This document shows, in pieces, positions 48,401 to 60,800 of a DNA stretch of 64,000 nucleotides. Position numbers and translations under genes: made by a program. The notes under the pieces are model-generated. The model was not told where the DNA came from. It made no database searches and saw only the letters and a list, made by a program, of their open reading frames with translations. Origin of the DNA: Linyphia triangularis (lineage: Eukaryota > Arthropoda > Arachnida > Araneae > Linyphiidae); NCBI GenBank assembly GCA_963978545.1, contig OZ021725.1, forward strand, positions 89,839,805-89,903,804, in the 5' to 3' direction. Position 1 is the stretch's first letter. The number at the start of each line of letters is the position of its first letter.

Positions 48401-50180
48401 ATCATTTCTTAAAATAGTATGTATTTAGAAATCAGTGTCTACCTACAGCGTAGTACTAGTAGAGTATCTAAAAAATATGCACATGCCTATGAGCTCTAAA
48501 CCCACTCCCATTCATACTTAATGCTAAGAAATAAATGTAAATTTAATGATGTTCCCTTTTTGAAATTCATTAATATTGCCTCTTGAATCATAAAACTCAT
48601 TTAAACTTATTGATTCTCTTTTAAGTAGCTTTGGAAAAGGAATTTGAGGAAGAAGGTTTTTAATGAATACCCAAAAAGATGCATTAAAAAGAATTTTGAT
48701 GTATAGGAGAGTGAATTATAATGAAAAACTATACCTGGCTAGGTGAAGTGTGTTTATTCCATATGTTGGAATGTTAATTGCATGTATTATGTAGAGTTTA
48801 TTAAAAAGCTTCGTTGAAATATGTATTGAATAAAGTAAATTATCCATCAATACAAATTGAAGGGCTGAATAGCTTTCAATAAAATAATTTATTTCTAATT
48901 TCTTAGTCTCTAATATTATTGTCGTGTTTAATTTGAGTTTTTTTTATGTCTTTACCCTGACTCATAAAAACGAATATCTAAGAAATTAAAAATAAAAGAT
49001 ATTTCTAAGTTTAAATTAAAGAATGGGTGTATAAAAAAAGGTTTTATAGAATGCTGTTTCTGTGTGTCTCAACGAATGATAAAAGAACTAGGTAAAGAAA
49101 AACGAAGATAAAAAACTGCAGTGAAATTAAAGAAGAAAGAAAAAATCTCTTAAGAGTTCCAAAAAAAAAAAAAAAAAAAAAAGATTTTTAATTACACTTG
49201 TCGTATGGGGGCTTTATTTCTTTTTTTAAGAAAGTTTTTATCTCAAGGGAAAAAAATTATCACTCTTAAGTTTTTATATACGAAAAGAAATTATCCACGT
49301 ATTTCGTAATTACTTTACAAATTTAAAATTACTGAAATGAGTTATCTTCTAGTCCTCTAAATTTGAATGTACAAATGTAGCAAAGCGAAAATAAGAGCTG
49401 GAGAGTAAGAAATAACGTATATAATTAAGAAAGTAAAATCGTACTTTTTTCAAACAATTATTTACTTAAAATTTAAACTACTGCAAGTATATGAGTAATT
49501 ATGCGAAGCATAAAAAGTTTTTCCAGTTTTTGTAACTGCAAAGGAATATATTAACTCTTAAATTCAGGTCATTAATATGTATATCTCTGGGATAATATAT
49601 TTAAATATAAAAATATCTATGTATATTTCATCTCTACGCATTCATTAGTCATATAAAAAAAATGAAAAGAGTATATTTTGGTACACATAAATTGACCTTA
49701 TTATGGATAAGAAACTTGTTTGATACTGGTTAAAAAACAATATTCTCTTTAAGGTAACATTAAATATTAGCAATAAATATAAGAAAAGAAAAAATACACA
49801 AACCGGTCATGTATTTCTTTAAAAAAAAAAAAAAATGGAAAAGTAAACTCAGTGTATCAGTATATTCATGGAAAATTATTATTGCTCAAAAAATGTTATT
49901 CATATGTTATGGTAAGAAAATTATACAAACAATCTATTTAATAATAACCTAATTTAAACTTTTAATATCAACTAAATTAATTTTTTTGATTAAAAACATC
50001 TTGAGTATTTAAGTCAGTTTCAAATATTGTACAAATAAAATGTTTAGATACCTATACTTGTATTTTTAAAAAATAACATATCTAAAATTGTTGTTATCAA
50101 TAATAATAATAATAAAATAATAAACGAAAAGTCTTTCTGTATATAGGTCTGTCTGTCCCTCTATAGAAAGCTGCTTAAAA
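42435..50180. other. AT-rich sequence, no supported gene
   Basis: Homopolymers: A24 at 46503-46526 and A22 at 49161-49182. A GC-elevated stretch at 44100-44540 includes a (TC)n run and a CAAAAGGGCCCCCTTTTACAA palindromic patch near 44418. A 20-bp unit (ATTGTGATGTTTATTGATAT) is duplicated at 47462-47500. Overlapping frames at 46987-47245 on both strands show no conserved motif. Confidence 0.5.
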
Positions 50181-50525
50181 TAGGCGTAGAGCTTTGAAAT
50201 TTTCAACATATGTAGTTTCATCCTTCTAATTGGATTTCTGCAAAAAATTACAATTTTAATTAATTTTTTTTTAATTACTGCTTTTACAAAACTACTTCTA
50301 ATAGGCGTAAAGCGCTGGAATTTTCAATAAAAGTAGTTTTGCTCTTCTAACTGGACTTTTCATAAACACAATTTACAAAATTCTTAGAGGGATTGTGTTA
50401 CTGTATTAACGAGGAAGATTATTTTGTTTCTCGACAAGGACGGGGGTTCTAATATCTGTGCTTATGTGCCAATCAACTTTTCAGCGATAAAAGCTGGGAA
50501 CTATTCCAAATGACGGGTCTCGGCA
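50181..50525. repeat. Interspersed-repeat fragment with imperfect internal duplication
   Basis: TAGGCGTAGAGCTTTGAAATT at about 50181 recurs as TAGGCGTAAAGCGCTGGAATT at about 50302, each followed by GTAGTTT...CTTCTAA(T/C)TGGA. The period is about 121 bp. A downstream GC-richer part reads CGACAAGGACGGGGGTTC and GACGGGTCTCGGCAACGCGG. This architecture suggests a transposon remnant, but I cannot name the family. Confidence 0.5.
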
Positions 50526-50920
50526 ACGCGGAGCCACACTTTTTTATAAAAGATTCATTGAATCTTAATATTTAAGTTTAAAACATTTAACTTATATTTT
50601 TCAGGAATTTAGTTGACTGTTTCCTGTTGATCTGATTTATATAACTGTTGCTCAAGCTTATTCTTAAATTATGGGACACAATCCGAAGAAGAACATTCTT
50701 CATTTATTTGCAAATTAAATTTTTTCAAAATTTCATGGTTTAATAATATGATTAGGGGTGTTGGAATTTAAAAAATGGTTTACAACAGTCTTATTTGGCT
50801 ACACGCAATTTAAAATTCAGTAAAATGCGTGCTTTTATCATTGCGATTGAATGCAATTTTATACACCCATTTTGTCTTATTGAAAACACATAAATAATTT
50901 TATGAAACTATTTGCCAAAA
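50526..50920. other. AT-rich sequence, nothing recognised
   Basis: No gene, RNA or clear repeat boundary. Confidence 0.5.
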
Positions 50921-51085
50921 TAATAAACTGAAAGTAACTTAATAATTTATTTTACAGTTTACAATTAAAAATAATAAACTGAAAGTAATTTACTATTGAA
51001 TTTTATAATTTATTTTTACTACATAAATATTTGTGAAAATACTGAACTGAAAGTAATTTAACACTTCATTTTATAATTTAGGTTT
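50921..51085. repeat. Degenerate tandem repeat, about 60-bp unit, three copies
   Basis: AATAAACTGAAAGTAAYTTA... recurs at about 50922, 50981 and 51040, each followed by an ATTTTATAATTTA-like block. Copies are diverged. Confidence 0.6.
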
Positions 51086-54000
51086 AAAAAATAAAGTTTA
51101 TAAAATTATATTTATATTTATATAAATGTAATTTTATAAATATAATAATTTTAAATAATAATTTAAATAAAAATCATAAATTAATTTATATAAATATAAT
51201 ATATTTATATTTATACAATTAAACCTAAAGTAAATTATAATTATTATTATTATTATTATCTTTAATATTTTATTTTTTCTAAATACTAATATACTAAAAT
51301 TAATTTACTATTGTACAATAATACTAGAGGATCCGTTTGCAGCCTACACATTTAAAATTGCTTAGATGAAGGACTTTTTGGTAGCTCATGAGAGGATATT
51401 GGGAATTGTATTCTACTGCTGATAAATTTAATGAAATGATTTGGAAAATTATAACTTTTTTACGGCACAGCTCTCGTAAGTCGGGTTGGTCTAGGATAAA
51501 TCGTATCCATATTGATAGAGCCAAGGGAATTTATTTAAAGCTTAAGTTTGAATTATCAACATATATAATTAAATGGAATGATTAATGATTAAAAATGGAG
51601 AACAACATCTTTTAAAAGAGCAATACATTTATTCATTGTAATTTAAAATATGACAGGAGAAGTACTGATACGCCTGGTAGACGCATCCCAGACAATAAGT
51701 AACCTTTACATATAACCCTCTCATAGAGTACAAATGTGAAGAAAAAAAAATTGTTTTCGATTTTAAACAAATAAAACATTGTATAATTGTAAAGTCAGAA
51801 TTCGTCAGAAGCAGGACTCTTATCCTTTAAATTTGTATATAATTCATTAATTGTGGCTCTGTATAAAGGAGAAGGAGGGGGAGGATAATTACGGCCAGAA
51901 ATAATATATAGGATAATATATCATTTCTGAGCAAGATGATAATAATTATTTAATTATAGTAAAGTATATATTGTATATTTGTATATATTTTACTTTACTA
52001 CAAAATTAAATAACTATTTGTGAAAATATTAAAACGATGTTATTAATTCAACCATAATGTAACAAGGCGCAAACATATAGTGCCAGAATCATACCTTTTT
52101 TACCAACAAACTTCATTTCGAGGCGAATTTTTTTTTTTTTTTAAAGAATTTCAAGTGAAGGAAAATGGCTGACCTTTTTATCAAAACGCCTATTTTCAGC
52201 ATTTCCATGCGGGTGAGAAAAACCTTAATTGTCCTTACGCCACGGCACTAGCTGACGACCCAATGTCACGTCAAGCACACATCTAGTAGGCCAGTTCACT
52301 TGTTTGGCTATCGAAATCAGCTATCAGAAAATCGCGTGCCCTCCCCAACTCCTAGGCCCCTCCAGAAGTGATGAACCTTCACACACATAAAGAGTCCAAG
52401 GCCTAAAAAACTAGTAGGCAAGCACACACACATGGGCAGTTGGAAATAAGTGAACATACAACTCAAAGCATTAAAACCAAAAAACAAATCTTACCGCTAA
52501 CTCGCGATGTACCTAAGACACCAAGATCCCCGTCTTCGGAGAAAAACACGCTAGTACACAATACAGATAGCGTAAAAGAGTGAAAGGAAAGGGAAAAAAA
52601 ACTTTTAACTAGTCTTGATATTATCCTTTTTCTGATGCTATTTTTCGATCCCCTCTTAATGTTAGGCTTGCGTGCCCCCTTCAAGCGAAGGAGGGATGTG
52701 GAAAAATATTACGTTAAAATATTGCCCGTACACATAAGCCACTGAGGATCGTTTAAAAGTAGAGGGATAGATTAGAAAAGTATGTTACGGTAAATGTTGC
52801 TCTTTTTCAGGGCGCTGTAATGTTTTCTTTCCTGCATCGCATGTCCATATTGTTTGTAATGAATTACATTAAGAAGGAGTATCGTTTGGATGGATATAAA
52901 ATACTGCTGAAAGGATTAAATGAGAAGGATGGGGAGAGTGAAGAAATGCGTTTCGATTTTTTTTTTTTTTTTTTTTTTTTTTGATGAAATGGTAGCGTGG
53001 AAAGACTTGCTTATTGCTTTAGAAGTAGAGAAGAATGGAGATTTTTTTTTTTTAATCTTAGTTACACGTAAGGTAAAACGCGTTGGTTTCTTAAATGAGG
53101 ATACTTAGTGCACTAATTTATTATTGCTATTCTTAAAACATAAATATTTTACATATCTAATTTACATGAGTTATTGGCCTAACTGTTTTTGTTATTATTT
53201 ATTCTGCATGTTTTTCTTTTTAATGTTTATAAAGGTCTTTCAGAATGCACTCAATAACTTTGAAGTGACATAACTACGAAAAAGTGCAATACAGAAAAAA
53301 GAGACAGGTGGTATGCTTGATAGACAGGTACGGAATTTTAAATATAATTTAAAACTAGTTATAATATTGAAATGTGTCAACAAATTATTGTAAAATCTGA
53401 ATAAAAGGGAATGAGTTCATGTACTATGTGTACTATGATCCGTATATTAGCACAGCCCAAACGACCATTACTATTCAAATTAACTTTCGTGACTTCCTTA
53501 CTAAAAAATTACAATCAATCGATATATGATGTCGGAAAACAGTTGTAGGAACTTTTGTGTAGGAAACTTTTAAGTAGAGATAATCCACATTAAAATTGTT
53601 CTCTCATTATTTTTCTTTTTCTGTTTCGTCTTATAATTTAATCCTTTCGTTGAAGCTATTAGTTTTAAATTAAATTTACTTGTTGAGGAATAAATCCCAC
53701 TTCAGTTAAGAGTTATTAAAAATTTAAACAATAATTACACATTTTAATGTATATACTGTTTCAAGAGAAATGTCAAAAATAATATCATTTTTAAATTAGT
53801 TATTTAAAGAGAAAAATATATCATGTAAAAAAGGCGAAAAGGATTTCAGAATTTTTTTGAAAATAAACATTCGGAATGGTATGATTGTTTCAAAACGACG
53901 TTAACTTACTTTCTTTAAATATCCAGAATGAAACATATGAAGCATACATAATAAGTTATTGCTATGTAAATATTAAAATTTAAAGTTCCACCTAAGAATT

Positions 54001-54963
54001 TAAACCACCGAAGAAGACTGATTGATATATAAAAAATTTTAAAACAAAAAAAAATTTGCATTTCAATTAAATTTTTCTCAATACTTTAAGGAGAGCATTA
54101 AGTTTAACAAAAAAAAAAAAAAAAAAAAAAAATGTGAGAATTCATTTAAAATGAAAAAATATACAATCTCAAAACTTAGATAAATATACTTAAAAGTACA
54201 ATATATTTTAACGAATCTATGAGACGTAAATACCTTTTTGCAATGTCTGAACAACTTTCAAAGAATAAAATAAGAATAAAAAATAAAAAAATTAAAAACA
54301 CAAACAAACAGAGGTTACCATATTTCAACTAAAACGGAGGATGAAAGAAAACCGAAAATGATTACAGTACATAAGTACACAAAACACATCATTAAATAGA
54401 GAAAAACCGCCAACACAATCAAGTATAAAAAAGAAATTTCTTCACCAAATTAACGGACTGAGTCAAGTTATCAGAAGTGGGTAGAAAAACAACTTGAGAA
54501 TATACACACCGCAACTATCTGTCGGTCATACTTGACCAATTGTCCGTAAGATTTCGGTGGTAAAAGACTTTAGAAAGAAAGGATCGGTAGGTTTTTGTAC
54601 GAAACATCTTGTGGTAGTAATTTCGTACCACTTTCAATCATTCGTTACGCTTTCAGTGACTAAGCCTTGTATTTTAAGTTTAGTTAGTACTCGTGGAGGC
54701 GTGAAGGTACTACTCAATTTCTAAAACTTAATTGGATGTTTGGGGGGGGGGGAGTATTGAAGTTATCGCAATGAGAGACATACATTACAATAATTGTGGT
54801 CAGGTGATAATTAACTAGATATTTTTTTTATGTTCAGTTCAACAATGGGAAAACGTAACACTTACAGAACTACTTCAATGTCTATATGTTCTTACGAAAC
54901 ACATTTGAATAACATGGAAACTAGTTGAAGGATTTAAATGAAATTTGAAACAAGATGTCCATG
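51086..54963. other. Unassigned sequence, no supported gene
   Basis: Contains T26 at 52957-52982, A25 at 54109-54133, G11 at 54742-54752 and a GC-elevated stretch at 52150-52700. Antisense frames at 51324-51585 and 52463-52684 lack recognisable domains. Confidence 0.5.
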
Positions 54964-55117
54964 TACAGGGTGGTTATAATCATTCGTATTTAAAAAGATA
55001 TAAAATAGAACCACTTGTCATATTAACCTGAAATTTGACCTTGATGTATGCAAATAAAGGGGGCGTTCACATTCTATAGGTCACTCTATCCAGTGTTTTT
55101 ATTTTACATTTTTTAAA
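54964..55117. mobile_element. Possible transposon end (ACAGGGTGGTTATAAT)
   Basis: TACAGGGTGGTTATAATC at 54964-54981 has the look of a DNA-transposon terminus. The word TTATAATCA recurs beyond the LINE insertion at about 55493-55501. Together with the palindrome at 55427-55539 it may represent one non-autonomous element into which the LINE inserted. Boundaries are not established. Confidence 0.3.
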
Positions 55118-55365
55118 AGTTGAACTTTGTTGTTGTTGTTTCTTTTTCCACTTGATCTAGAACAAGTCTAGACCAAGTCCAAGAGACCGTACGCCCAAAG
55201 AAAGTCTCGAACCAGCGCATTGTTTTTACAGAGATCGCTCTTCTCCAAATCCAAACAGGAAAGCAGATGGTCCGGTGAAGCTTGATGGGAAACACACTTG
55301 AGGCACACAGAGTACTCCTTTTGTCCCTGTGTCCTATTGCAAGTGTGCGAATATAGTTGAACTTT
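55118..55365 (-). mobile_element. 5'-truncated LINE insertion with target-site duplication
   Basis: The 11-bp AGTTGAACTTT occurs at 55118-55128 and 55355-55365, flanking the insert. Next to the left copy is a TTG repeat, which on the minus strand is a (CAA)n 3' tail. The insert (about 55129-55354) encodes, on the minus strand, the end of a LINE ORF2. A simple-repeat tail at one end, a short truncated body and a duplicated target are the established signature of target-primed reverse transcription. Confidence 0.8.
55168..55354 (-). pseudogene. C-terminal fragment of LINE ORF2 (non-LTR reverse transcriptase protein)
   Basis: About 61 codons ending at the TAG at 55168-55170. The product contains C-x2-C (CLKC), then QASPDHLLSC, giving the C-x2-C...H-x3-C pattern typical of the region after RT/RNase H in jockey/CR1-like LINEs, and ends DFLWAYGLLDLV. 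I recall very similar tails as abundant predicted spider proteins, but could not search. The RT core is absent owing to 5' truncation. The region from the stop to the (CAA)n tail is the 3' UTR. An overlapping frame at 55113-55295 is a shadow. Confidence 0.65.
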
Positions 55366-55426
55366 AATTATAGTCATTTTTAATTTTATTTATTTAATTA
55401 ATTATTTATTTAATTAATTATTAATT

Positions 55427-55539
55427 TAATTTTTTTTTTTAAGTGCTCATGTTAGGACATACAAGGAATTATAATTAAAGTTGAACTTTAATTATAATCA
55501 CTTGTATGTCCTAACACGAGCACTTTAAAAAAAAATTAA
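55427..55539. repeat. Near-perfect palindrome, about 55-bp arms
   Basis: The left arm carries AAGTGCTCATGTTAGGACAT and ends ATAATTAAAGTT. The right arm is its reverse complement, passing through AACTTTAATTAT to ATGTCCTAACACGAGCACTT. The centre is a single G at 55483. Only a few mismatches are visible (CATG/CGTG and GGA/GTGA-type). Flanking T10 and A9 runs extend the symmetry. The central AAAGTTGAACTTT word also forms the LINE target site 125 bp to the left. Confidence 0.9.
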
Positions 55540-57785
55540 AATGGGAATTTAATTTTTTTTATTAAGTATGAATTTTTGCTTATCTAATAACGTTGGATTT
55601 TGTACAAAATGAGAGCCACAGTAAGAGAATTTAAAAAATAAATAACGTAAGTTAATTGATAAAAAATTTATCCAAAAATACCTAATTAACTGTCAAAAAA
55701 TTCCTTCCTTATTTGCTACATTTACAAGTTAAATTTAAAATAATAATGTAGGTAATGCTTATAAATATTTTACAGAATATTATCTTAAAAATAGTTGTTT
55801 CAAAGCCTGCTATGTTCGGGTAACTTTCCGCCATCACAGTTATCGTTCAAGTTTCCAAAGAATCTTTAAATTTTCCAAAATAATGCATTAAAACTTCAAA
55901 TTAGGAATAGAAATTGTAAACAAATTACAGAAACAAATAAAGTGGTTCCGTTAACTATTAAAGACGTTATTTGAACATTTCTGTTTAAAATAATCGCTGT
56001 CAAATTAATTTAAATTTTGATACCCTGAATCGGACAACCCAAAATATGCCTACATGCAAATCTGATTTATCAATCTAAAATTTGGTCTTGTAATTTTCAC
56101 ACCAAGTGATCAAGTACGGATCACTTTGTATTTAAATATTTCCAATTTGCTGATTTTTTAATGCGCTTGTTATTATAACCACTAGTTTTGTGCGTTGGTA
56201 ATATTTAAGTTTTTATTTAAATATGATTATGAATTTCTTTAAGTTATACAATGTTGGAATTAGAGTTCTTTAAAAAAATTAACCAGAAAACGATAGCAAA
56301 TTTCCTTAGTACACCGTTTACCGCAACCTATTTGACAAATGCATCTTTCAGCAACATTAAAACTGTATAATTTGCAACAGTTCTTCTCATATTTTGTCTT
56401 TTCATTACCCTTTTCTCGAGGGTCCTATAATTTTGTTCACCATTTTTAAGTGATATGTTTGTATCTAAGTTGTACCTATTAACATTAAATAGTTTTAAAA
56501 ATTTATAATTACTACCCTCAAATTTATTTTATAATGGCTAGTTACACCTCTAAATCCATCAGTTAAAACGAGAAAGAGAATATAATATATACTCAGAGAA
56601 TAAAAAAGAGTACAAAATTAGTAAATTATTTATATTTTAAATAATTATACTAAAATGTGGATATAAATTTTATGGGATTATCAAATATATATATATTTTT
56701 TTTAATTACATTCTTTTGTGTGATTAATAAGCTCCATAAAATGAAACATATGTAATTACTAGAATACAAAGACGCAATATACATTTTTCTACGTATATTA
56801 CATTAGTAATGAATTAATTAGTTTTACCCAGTGAAGCCTGTTCATATTTATAAGTTTCGGAAAATACTGATTGGATCGTAGTTTTTTCTTCTATTACTTT
56901 TTTCTTGATACAGTAAACTTTCAATGTTAATAAATTAAGTCTGTTTATCTGCTTTCCTAAAAAATGTGTGCTTATCTTTTGTGATAATTACTAAAATTTA
57001 ATTGAATTTTCTTTTTGAAGGTATATGTTTAATTATTTCAAACATTTTAAGTATTTAAATTGGCTTGATATCACATATAAATATGGTGTGTATTAAAATG
57101 TAAAATTATAAGATTTCTCAAATGTGTTTGAAAATGAATGCATTTCTTTCTAGGTTTATTAGTTAAATTACATTTTCAATATTTACTCAACTAATATTTA
57201 TTAGTTGATATATTTGTCCATTGTTGGAGCTTTACCAAGACTAAATTAGTTATTAGAAATAACATTCAAGATGTTCTTGTTTAATTTAACTTTAATTCTA
57301 TACTGTTGCTTAATAAATATATAGATGATTTTTTTTTTATATAAATACCATTTTGATTTAGACAATTAATGTTCTGTGAGAAGAAATATTTTATGCCTTC
57401 ATCCTGTCGTCTAATTTTCATTTAATTTGGTAAAAAAAAAAAATTAAAAATTTTTTTAAAAAAATTCCTCTAAGTACTGTTCATCTTGTTTTCTTTGAAA
57501 AAGTCATGTATTAAGTTTAGAAAAGCGGCATTGAATATTAAAACGTCAAGATAAAGAAGGTTTTCAAACAATTACCTCGTAGTCATCAAACAAACTTTAA
57601 GTATTCTAAACAAGCATTTTTAACAAGCAAACAAAAATTAATGATATGTGTTCATATCAAATAAGCATCAACAGCAAGCTATAAAATAGAGGTTTTGTCC
57701 CATTTGCATTAACATGGTATAACTGTCAAACAGTATAATCTCAGTGGTATTATATTCCACTGAAGGGATAATTACAAACTACCTG
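55540..57785. other. AT-rich sequence, nothing recognised
   Basis: No frame, RNA signature or transposon terminus that I can support. Confidence 0.55.
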
Positions 57786-57885
57786 AAGTGTATTTATTAA
57801 TTTTTTTCACAAAACTACTTTAATAAAAATCAATTAATATTCTAGGATGAAAATTGTTTTGTGAAAAAGAAATTAATAAACACAG
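57786..57885. repeat. Inverted repeat (hairpin), about 28-bp arms
   Basis: GTGTATTTATTAATTTTTTT...CACAAAAC at 57788-57816 is mirrored by GTTTTGTGAAAAAGAAATTA...AACAC at 57856-57885, with about 40 bases between. It may be a MITE remnant. Confidence 0.75.
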
Positions 57886-60800
57886 TCCCTAACCTACATT
57901 TTTGACATCATATTTTTCGATAAATGCTAAAAAATACACTTTTTTTTAAGAGCGCAAAAAAGAAATATTTTCTCGTATAGTCAAATTGCTCTTTACAAGT
58001 TGAAACGCGTAATCTAAACTACCAAATGTGAAGAATTCATATGACAGAAAAAGTGATAAAAAAAAAAACACACACACAACTGCCTTGATTGAATCCCAGT
58101 TTTTAACGCACAGAATCCTCAAAAAACTGCCTCATAATTACAAAATAACGATCCGTTTATTCGTACTTTCTCTCAAGTACTGATACAACGATGATCAAAA
58201 CACACTGCGGAAAAGATAATGAAGTTCCCTGTTATGTATTTTTGTTATCGAACTTCATTAGAGGAAGATAATAAATATTTCAGCCACTGCCTTCGTGCCC
58301 AAATGACATGGAGAGCTATCCCGTCTTCATTAACTATTTATAATGGGCAACGTTATTAAGAGTTTCATAATTGTCCGCTGGAAGAGATTTGGCAAAAATA
58401 CATAATTCAAAACATCGGGAAAAGGGGAAGAAAGTTATAAATATGTAATTTCCCCAGAATCAGTAGTTCTTGTGAAAAGAGAAGGTATGTTATTACAAGT
58501 CACAAACTGTGATTGCAATTTGGTTTTTGGGAAAAAGTTCATTACCGGGATTCATTTCGTCGAAGACGTATTTTTTAGCGTGATTCTATCTGTCTGCACG
58601 CCTCTTTCGGATAGCAGTTGCGGAAATTAAAGATAGGATAGGTAATGGGGACATGGTTATGAATTTCTAATGTCGAAACGTTTTCGTATTATGATACTGC
58701 GGCTCCTTTACGGGATAAGTTTAAATTGGTTATTGTAATCGGATGCGAGACATAATGATAGTAATAAACCGACTGATTATGTTACAATGGGATTCTGTTT
58801 CTTGATATGTTCACTGAAGTTTATGTCGTGTATACTCTAATCTACTTTTGTCTGTGTACGTTATGCAACAAATGTAATTAGTTTTCCTATTATTTTAATA
58901 AACTTGGAAAATTTAAAGTAATAAATGTTTCTTAAATTATAAGTACTACTGATATGTTGTCAATGAATGCTCTTTTATACTACTTATTTGGCGAAATTTA
59001 AAGAATAATACAGGTAATTATAGGTAAGTTTTCAAGTTTGAATTTTTGAAACGCTATAAAATTTAGATTGCTTCTACACGAAGTATAAAGTAAAAACTAG
59101 GGTTTTATTTGTTGTGATGCATGATAAACTTCTTTATTTTGTACATCAAAGTCAGTTATTTTTAAATCCCTGGGCAATTCTCAGAGGCTGATGTATTGAA
59201 TATTGAATTCTTTTTACACGTACTTACGTACGTGTACCATGTATTAATGTTTATGAATGTATGTTTCACTTAGTTAAAATAATAATTTTTCCATATAACT
59301 TTGCCTCTACCTAATATTATAAAACAAAAAAAATAACTACTATATTTATCAAAATTTTAATATTCTTTGATTTAAAAAAAAAAAAAAAATCAAAATGTTC
59401 CTTGAATACACCAAAGAATTTCCCAAATATGTTTAGAGTTTTTTCTCAACCACCAAAGTGAAGATAAGTCCTCACGACCTATGGTTCATTAACATCATTG
59501 TTCACTCGCACCAAATGCGAGTTAGTTAACCATTCAAATTTATTACACGCTTGGCTCATACGCATTTGTCAATCCTTCCTTAACCACTACAGCTTCGACA
59601 GAAGAAATCAAATAAAAAAGAATTTTCAATATCCAAACTACTCGTATTACCTATCAATTGAGAATAAAAATCAATTATTTTCAAAATGATAACAACTCTA
59701 AAAAAAATTATTTCATGTCCGAAAATGTTGATGAGATGGTGTAAAATGTGTTTAATAAGTCACAGATTAAAAGAATGAAATCTGCATTGAAAGTCAGCTC
59801 GCATAAGAAAAGGTGCTTTTGACTACCGATTCCAAGCCAAGGATATTGAAAACGCGCCAACATATCCTTGTATTTTATAATTAAAACCGACCATCTTACA
59901 GTGAATCAAATACTTTCTGAAAATATCACCATCGACACAAGTCACAGGGTAACAAGGCACCTCTCGAAAATTTAATAATCCCGGCCCATTCCTAAAAAAC
60001 GTCTCTCCGGTACCCCGGTCCATGAAGTGCTTACAAAATATCGCAATATCACACCCTCTCGCACGACACTAAGAACAAAATGGAAGAAGACACGGCTGCA
60101 GGCTGTGCTATAAAAAGAAACGCGCGGACGTAAAAATACAAAGGCATCGTCCTGTCTCAACAATGAATAGAAATTACGCCCGTAATTTAACTCTTCACGT
60201 GATACTGGAAGAGACTAGGACAGGATAAGAGCCCACTAAGGCCAAGGATGGCGGATTAGATGGGAAGCTATCTCAATCTTTTCCCATCCATCTCACGTTT
60301 GACAACCAAAGCTTTAAATTTTTTCCAAAGGTGCTAGAAAGGTCCATTGATGATTGAATGCATTTTTGGTATAGAAAAGAGTAACTTAGACTGTTCAAAT
60401 TATCAATCCAACTTTCGTTTATGATAAATAATATCAAAACAGATCCTCGAAATTTCAATTTCTAAACAACATTTAATGATAAAATTATTTCTAGTACGCT
60501 TTAATTACACTGGCTTCAATATTTGTTTTATAGTTCTCTCGACGTTGCAACAGTATTTAACACAATATGACTCTTATACATCTAGTGTGAAAAAAAAAGT
60601 TTACTTCAACCAACCAAACTAATCGAATATTTTCTTTTTGTTTGATTTTCATCATTTTTATTAACTTATACGCTTAAAGTCTATTTTATAACAGGCTTAC
60701 ATAGCATGTTAAATGGAAACACAGTAATCGTTTCCGGAAAGGTAACGTGTTATTCTTTCCAAAAAAACTTCTTCTAAAAATAATGGTCACTGTTACATGA

